Positions 58,097 through 64,000 of a stretch of DNA of 64,000 nt are shown piece by piece. Numbering within the stretch: position 1 is the first letter of the stretch; the number at the start of each line of letters is the position of its first letter. Where the stretch lies: NCBI GenBank assembly GCA_958450325.1, contig OY288257.1, positions 16,387,873 to 16,451,872 of the forward strand, read 5' to 3'. The stretch is from Agrostemma githago. Taxonomy: Eukaryota > Streptophyta > Magnoliopsida > Caryophyllales > Caryophyllaceae. A program made the position numbers and the translations under genes. Below the pieces are notes generated by a model. It was not told where the DNA came from and did no database searches. It worked only from the letters and a program-made list of their open reading frames with translations.

Positions 58097-59099
58097 TTAA
58101 ACATTCTGATGACCTTGAAATCTGAGACTTTGGTATAAAAACGCAAGTACTCAACATGTGGGATTTCATTTTCATGTAATTTGGGTATACTAGTATATAC
58201 TCCGTACTACTAGCATGTACTAATGATCTTGGGTATGCGCCGATTTAAAGAAAAGTCATGTTTCAAAATAATTTAAATGTAATGTAATTACAAATATGAG
58301 ACGGTCTCACGGTAAGTTTATTGTGAGACCTCTCACGTACAAGTTAGTTGTTTTTATTATTATTTTAATTCTATTAGTATGTCTCACGGTAAGTTATTTC
58401 GGAGATGACATGATAAATTAGTTCAAGCTTTCGTTCATTTGTTGTTTATGTTAAGAACATATCAGTTTTTGCTCAGATGTATACGTTTTCCAGAATAATA
58501 AAGTCTATTTACAATCCTCAAATAACCGATTACTCTCCATACTACATAAATTACTACCTCTCGAAACATGTGAGGGGATACTGAATCATGCAATGAATTG
58601 TCTTGAATTGAAGGAGTATCATTTATATGGAAAGTTCCATCCGTTGGATACAATCCTTAAGAAACCTTCGTTCTAGGAGAAACTCTCCTCTCTATCCCAC
58701 ATCGGTAGATTTATAAACAGTAGTTTGTTTTATATTAGTAAACGTAACAAAACATGACGTGTTCATTCAAAGGAGAGATGGTTGTAACATATCTCCCCTG
58801 ACAGGGACGGGATTTGTCTTTGGACTTCCTTGTAACACATCGATTAAGGTGACCCATTCCTTGGGATGGATCTATAACCCAATTTTGCCATTTATGTTTT
58901 TACACATACACCCTCTCACAACCTAATCATTTGTACAAAAATTTACAATTATGAATCCTAATTCATATATTTAAGAAAATTTTTCCGTAATTAATTCATG
59001 AAAGAATTTAACGAAGATTTCAATTTTTTTGTTCTTTGTCAAATCGAATGCAGAGAGGAGGAAATAAGGGGTAAACACGAAAAATATGCGTGTATGGTA
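58097..59099. other. Intergenic DNA, no gene seen
   Basis: Repeat-like pieces: GAGACGGTCTCACGGTAAG (about 58298) with a second GTCTCACGGTAAG (about 58381), and TATCCCACATCGG at about 58693 with TTTATAAA only a few bases downstream. No coding or RNA gene recognised. Confidence 0.4.
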
Positions 59100-59306
59100 C
59101 TCCCTCCGATTTTTTATTATCTTCCCCTTTGGTTTTGGGGAAGAAAATAAGGGTGTAGGAATGTGTGGTTCAAAATAAAAGAAGGAAGAGAGAGAAATGT
59201 AAGGATGATTCTAGACCACATGTTGATGGTCCAAAATGGAAATAGGGAAAAAATGGTGTTTTAGTCCAATAAGGAAATAAGGAAAATAATAAAAAATCGG
59301 AGGGAG
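59100..59306. mobile_element. Stowaway MITE
   Basis: A 207-bp element with long terminal inverted repeats beginning CTCCCTCCGATTTTTTATTA, flanked by TA (59098-59099 and 59307-59308). Tc1/mariner-derived, no coding. It lies about 380 bp past the stop codon of the phosphoribosyltransferase gene. Confidence 0.92.
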
Positions 59307-59688
59307 TATGATTTAGCACGTCTTTTTTTTTCATTTGAGGTTCTGCAATCATTTCATCTGAACCTACGGGCTAGGCCGGGCTCACCCATTCGACTAACCT
59401 GGTCTAGTCTTGCACATGGAGATTTTACGTACAGCTTCGAATTGCGATATCAGAATAAGCATACCAGAAAACACCCTTTGGAACCGAAAACATCATCTTT
59501 TAATGTGGTCTGAAAATTCCTATTCCATCTAAACATTGAAGAACTGTACAAGTTTGCTCGTCACCAAAAGCAGAATGCAGTCCTTAAGACGATATATAGC
59601 AAATACTAATGTGTAGTAAGTTCAGTGTGTGTGTGTGTGTCTGTTGGAGAAATGGGTCGAGTACGTCTTCGGTGTTCCTCCAATCCAA

Positions 59689-62600
59689 TCAAAGTACAAA
59701 TGGAGCAGCTGATGATTTCACCATCTCCTTCTGAAACATTAAATACAAAAATAGCAGAAGGTTAAACAAATGGTTGTTCAATCCTCCTTCATAAAAACAG
59801 CAAAACATGTACAGTATATAACTGAAAACAGCATCTGATCTGCGAGTATGATTTACAATAGCATGCAGTTTACTCACATTGGATATTTCTTTCCAAGACT
59901 CCAAGGTCCTTAGAGCAATGCCCGATTGTTGAGTTTTCTGAGCTTGAGCCACCCCTTCCCTTAGGGTATCGACTTTCCCCCCAACTAAGAGGGCAGCTGC
60001 CGCATTTAAGACCTGTTTCATCAGGATACAAGGAATTTTCTATCACTGAGAGACGTATTTAATGCAAAGGGATGGAAATTCCCATTCTACCAGGTCTCCA
60101 ACGTTCTAGTTTTGCTAGGGCTTATAAGTTTATTGCACTAATTTTTCTCAGATAAAGAATTAAGAGTTAGCTCGAGTGGTACGAGCTCTCTTACCCCAAC
60201 AATAAGGTTAGGGATTTGATTCTTGCCCACGACATAGTGCCGTCATTTGAACAAAAAGGATCGCTCATATAGCTTTCTAGAAGTGACACTCAACTAAAGA
60301 CATGGAGAAACGAATGATTGGCTGGATTTACAGACGAGCAGCATGCATGCTTCATGCGAAAATTAAATTTCGATTCCATTCTATTGCAAAAATCTTTAAA
60401 GGGGAAACGATTATTGATCATAACTCACTACAAAAAGTTAAAAACTTTCCCTGCTAAGAAAGTAGATTAAGTAACAGCTGAAGGTTAAAAAAAAAAGAGT
60501 AAAGCTCACAAATGCATCAGCTATAGGTCCTTGTTCTCCTGCTAATACCCGCTTCAGTACCTCTGCATTATACTCTGGGCCACCTCCTCGCAAATCTTTC
60601 ACAGTGCAGCGAGGGATGCCATATTCCACTGCCAAGGGTTTAAAAATTCTCGTTTAGTTACCTTTTTCTGAATTCATTTAATTACTAAAAATTGAGGGGA
60701 GAGAGAGAGAAATGAACGGTTTCGTACAAGGATCAAAAGAGAACTTCTCTATCTTATCAGGAGCTACATCAAGAATCATTCCTGGTCCTGGATTTCAATT
60801 ATCAAACAAATTGTTTTAGCTGAGTTTATACAATTAGAAAATCACATGAATCACACTTCAAAACCCCAGAAAAAGACGTTACCCATGGGACTCATTTCAT
60901 CCAACCCTTCTGAGTGCACTACTAGCGCCCTCTTCATGCCAAATCTTTGAAGGGCTTTAGCCATTTTGGGTACCTGACATGAAAATACATCTAAATACTT
61001 AACAACAGTAACTAGAGCTGGAAAACAATGACCCAACATGAAATAAACGGGTCTCGGTTGAGACTTAATGACTCATTTATGCAAGTGGGTCGACACGAAC
61101 CCATATGAAACTTAATTGGGTCGGGTTTGGGTTAAGGGTATTATGACCCGTTTACCATGTGACACAAATCTGAACCCTACACGACCCTATGTGTTGGCCA
61201 GGTCTAAAGGTAACGGTATGGCAATGGTAATGGTAATGAGACAATGATAGAGAGATATCGAGGAAACAAAAACTTACAATATCTTCAGTATAGACACCAA
61301 CAACTGCGAAAGGTACTTGGGCTGGATTTAACATTGGCCCTAAAATGTTAAAAATTGTTTTTACTTTTAACTGTTTCCTTATCGGCCTAACAATCTTCAT
61401 TGCAGGATGGTAAATTGGAGACATCATGAAACCGATTCCTGCATCTCTAACACAGTTTTTTATTCCCTAATAATAATCAACAGGAAACAGGTCAAATACT
61501 CAAATCCTGGTAAAACTCAGAACCAAATACATAATATCGGCACATTTGAATTTGCAAGAAGAGCATTTTTTTTAAATGAAAAGGATAGTCGTTTACAAAC
61601 ATGATCCAAGGGTTCCAGTTTTTCCGACAATAAAATACATGACATTTTTCACGATTTCCTTACTTTTTGTAAAATTTGGATATATCTAATAAGCTATCTA
61701 GACTGTTGATAAGAAATTACTATCCTTTCTTTGTTAGATAAATATGATTCTTCTGCTGCATAAAAGAGACCTCGATCAAGAATTTTACCACATTTGACTT
61801 CAATTAAACTACGGGTTAGATTACTGAGGGGAGGGGAGGAGTCCAGTAAGATCATGCATTTTACACCAAAAAACCAACAGTATAATTGAGAGTACTACAG
61901 AGTTCATTAATGCATCCATCAGTAGATTTATGAAGCCTATAAAAGAACTATTTGACCGGCTAATCTCAAAAAATCCCGTCAATATTTTAATATAACAACC
62001 ACAATTCCACAAAGAGATGTACCTGAGGCTCCAAGTCAATGGCAATTCCAAGTTCCTCCAACACATCTGCACTTCCGCAGGCCGAAGAGCTTGACCTGTT
62101 CCCTTGCTGCCAAACACATTCCGATATTATAACACACATTTTGTATGACAGCTTTTAGATCTTGATCTCAAAAAAGGTTCCGTCACATTATCAAACCTTC
62201 TACATTCTACTTGTTAGATTGTGCCCATGCCCATGGTTCAGATAATGGTAAATTGGGAAGATGTTAGTTAGCTTTAATGGGTAAAGTCACGAGGAGTCAT
62301 ACTAACGACCTGAGTTCAAATCAGTCAGCGTCATATATTCATATGTCCTTGTAGTTCCCTTTACACTAAAATAAATAAATAAATAAATTAGAAGTGGGTA
62401 GCTTTTATAATGAGTTTTACTAAGATTTTGATCTCAGAGAAGGACCCATCATAGTATCATAATAATATGTCAAATCTTTACCTTTTAGTTGGTCTGATTA
62501 TAGTAGTATGAGTATCCAATAATCCAAATCAATAATATTAGAAAGAATTCATATGAATTGAAGGGTAACTAAGCCACTAACCTTGGCAACTTTAGCACCA

Positions 62601-63747
62601 CAAGCAGCGGCCAATATAGAGGCGCCGGTGGAAATATTAACTGTATTCGCACCGTCACCTCCAGTACCAACAATGTCAACAGCATCCTCCAAACCCTCTA
62701 CTTTCTTACAGTGATTCATCATTGACTTTGCAAGTCCAACAATCTGTTATCCATCACAACATTATAAATGTCAACCCACCTTAAGTCTCAACTCTCAACA
62801 TCAAAAACTCATAAATTACAAACCAACAAATAAAACCAAACATTGGTAGCATTGATATACACACTAACTCTCCCTTGTGACGGATATCATCACAAACTTA
62901 TGACGGGTCGCCGCATGGGTAGAGAAAGTCAAATTAGAATGCATAACAAATGGTTTGGGTACAAATTTGTAACGGATATGCTCTGTGATGTAATGTTCCT
63001 TCCATTTGAGCATTTAAGGTCGACGTTTGCAGTGAATAAGCAGTAAATACTTATGATTTGTTACGAAAAGAAAGAATGTTTGATAGAAGAGATGAAAAGG
63101 GGAAGAAGATATAATGACGGAGGGAGTATATAATTTGCATGGTGAAGCCATTTACAATATTATGATCAAAAGAAACTGGGAAATTAATTACTCTATAAAG
63201 GAGTGATGATAGTAAGAATAAGAAAAGTGGAATAACCTCTTCAAAGGTTTCACCTTTAGCTCGTAATAACACGAGAAAGGCGCTAATTTGGGCGTCATTT
63301 GGGTCATTTAGCAGAAAACTCAAGGATTCCTCTGCTTCTAACTCGCTCAAATTTATCCCATCAATCAAATTTTCAATTAACTGCGCCCACAGAAACAGAA
63401 ACAGAAACAGAAACAGAGATCATATATTTATTATGTATACACACACACCCACCCATTTTCATGCAAAAAAAAAAAAAAAACTCCAGAATTAATATTATAA
63501 ACATGAACAAATACAAATAAATTCAGGAAAGAAAATACAGGAAAATTCGCACCTGTGGGAAAGATTTATGGGAAGGAGAGGGAGACAATGCATTGTCAGA
63601 GAGAGCAAAAAGCTTTGGAAAATTAGTAAACGACGGCGTTTGGGTTGGTAATCTTGGGGGAAATAAGGCATTATGGGTTAAGAAAGTTGATGAATTGAAG
63701 GGTAAATTGGACGATGAACACAATGCATTGAAATTAAGCAAAGCCAT
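59689..63747 (-). CDS. PAT1: Anthranilate phosphoribosyltransferase, chloroplast precursor
   Basis: Catalyses anthranilate + PRPP to phosphoribosylanthranilate, the second step of tryptophan synthesis, in plastids. Ten exons: 63747-63553, 63380-63237, 62743-62582, 62106-62023, 61466-61278, 60973-60883, 60787-60728, 60628-60510, 60012-59878 and 59730-59689, all with GT/AG introns and compatible phases, giving 406 residues and TGA. Exon 1 is a Ser/Pro/Asn-rich, acid-poor transit peptide. The mature part has [18 protein letters not shown] (PRPP loop), [19 protein letters not shown], a SPIYHPAMK helix, [23 protein letters not shown] and [10 protein letters not shown]. The plant-type KQGNR replaces bacterial KHGNR. 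Start: the only ATG before the transit peptide, with TTAA repeats upstream. No lesion seen. Confidence 0.95.
60163..60260 (+). mobile_element. SINE-like insertion in an intron of PAT1
   Basis: A tRNA-derived head: box A TTAGCTCGAGTGGTACGAG and a weaker box B GGGATTTGATTCTTGCC about 35 bp further, as in plant SINEs. Antisense to PAT1, in the intron between exons 8 and 9. Ends not defined. Confidence 0.55.
62262..62390 (+). mobile_element. SINE in an intron of PAT1
   Basis: Box A TTAGCTTTAATGGGTAAAG, box B GACCTGAGTTCAAATCAG, then a short body and an (AAAT)n tail (about 62368-62389). Antisense to the gene, in the intron between exons 3 and 4. Target duplication not resolved. Confidence 0.6.
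63389..63416. repeat. (ACAGAA)n microsatellite
   Basis: Four to five CAGAAA units in intron 1 of PAT1, just upstream of the exon-2 acceptor, followed further on by an A-run near 63464-63480. Confidence 0.85.
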
Positions 63748-64000
63748 TTAATTAATTAATTAATTAATTAATGAGTCAGAGTTTATTTTTGTTTTCGTTT
63801 GGTTTTAGTGTAACTCTTTGTTATTAAAAAGGTTTGATGAATGATGAACATATATGAAGGAGATTGATGTATAGAATTTTTAGCAATATAAATCAATTTC
63901 TACAAGATTGATGTAACATATAACAATTTTTTCATTCCAATTTTGCAACTAGCAAACAATTTATTCTCTTATTTTTTATCTAATCAAATTTGAAAATCAT

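Noticed and set aside
58690..58720. Second USE-like motif TATCCCACATCGG, suggesting another snRNA gene
   Set aside because: The TATA-like sequence is only a few bases downstream, and no snRNA sequence follows.
62861..63129. Possible Stowaway-type MITE in PAT1 intron 2
   Set aside because: The right end GACGGAGGGAG fits, but the left end ACTCTCCCTTGTGACGG does not pair well enough to call.

Overview
This window looks like nuclear DNA from a eudicot plant. The evidence is spliced genes with GT/AG introns, a plastid-type tryptophan-biosynthesis gene, a U4 snRNA gene with a plant snRNA promoter, and layers of plant transposable elements. Retand-type Tat elements and the many TACTCCGTA-type motifs would fit Caryophyllales, but the species is not proven.

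Positions 1-12206 hold two large Tat/Retand-like LTR elements in opposite orientation. A plus-strand element runs off the left edge and its 3' LTR ends at 4592. It sits inside the 3' LTR of a minus-strand, gag-pol-less derivative (4593-12206). Positions 12906-28126 are a complete 15.2-kb Retand-like element on the minus strand. It has 2.5-kb LTRs, a TTTAC target duplication, gag-protease, RT, two RNase H domains and integrase with three in-frame stops, plus a spliced antisense gene that has its own TATA box. It landed in a small mariner-type MITE (12879-28439).

Positions 28440-31033 are a patchwork of Helitron ends and MITE-like DNA. Positions 31052-44078 are a 5'-truncated LINE (minus) with an 18-bp target duplication. 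It was split by an Athila-type non-autonomous LTR element (32364-44051, duplication CGCAG), which was itself split by a 3.46-kb solo LTR (35260-38720, duplication ACAAG). A small Helitron lies at 45680-46543.

Positions 47280-53863 are a second LINE (plus), split inside its RT by a CACTA-ended element (48448-52053). That element carries spliced exon fragments of three unrelated host genes, all on the minus strand: a HAK/KUP potassium transporter, an Alba-family protein and a PDR-type ABC transporter. This possible chimeric gene is the most unusual content of the window.

The right end (about 54-64 kb) is more gene-like. It has a promoter-like tandem repeat, a TRIM-like mini-retroelement, a U4 snRNA gene (56535-56690), a DUF599-family gene fragment with an exact 180-bp tandem duplication, a Stowaway MITE, and an apparently intact ten-exon anthranilate phosphoribosyltransferase gene (59689-63747, minus) whose introns hold SINE-like insertions.
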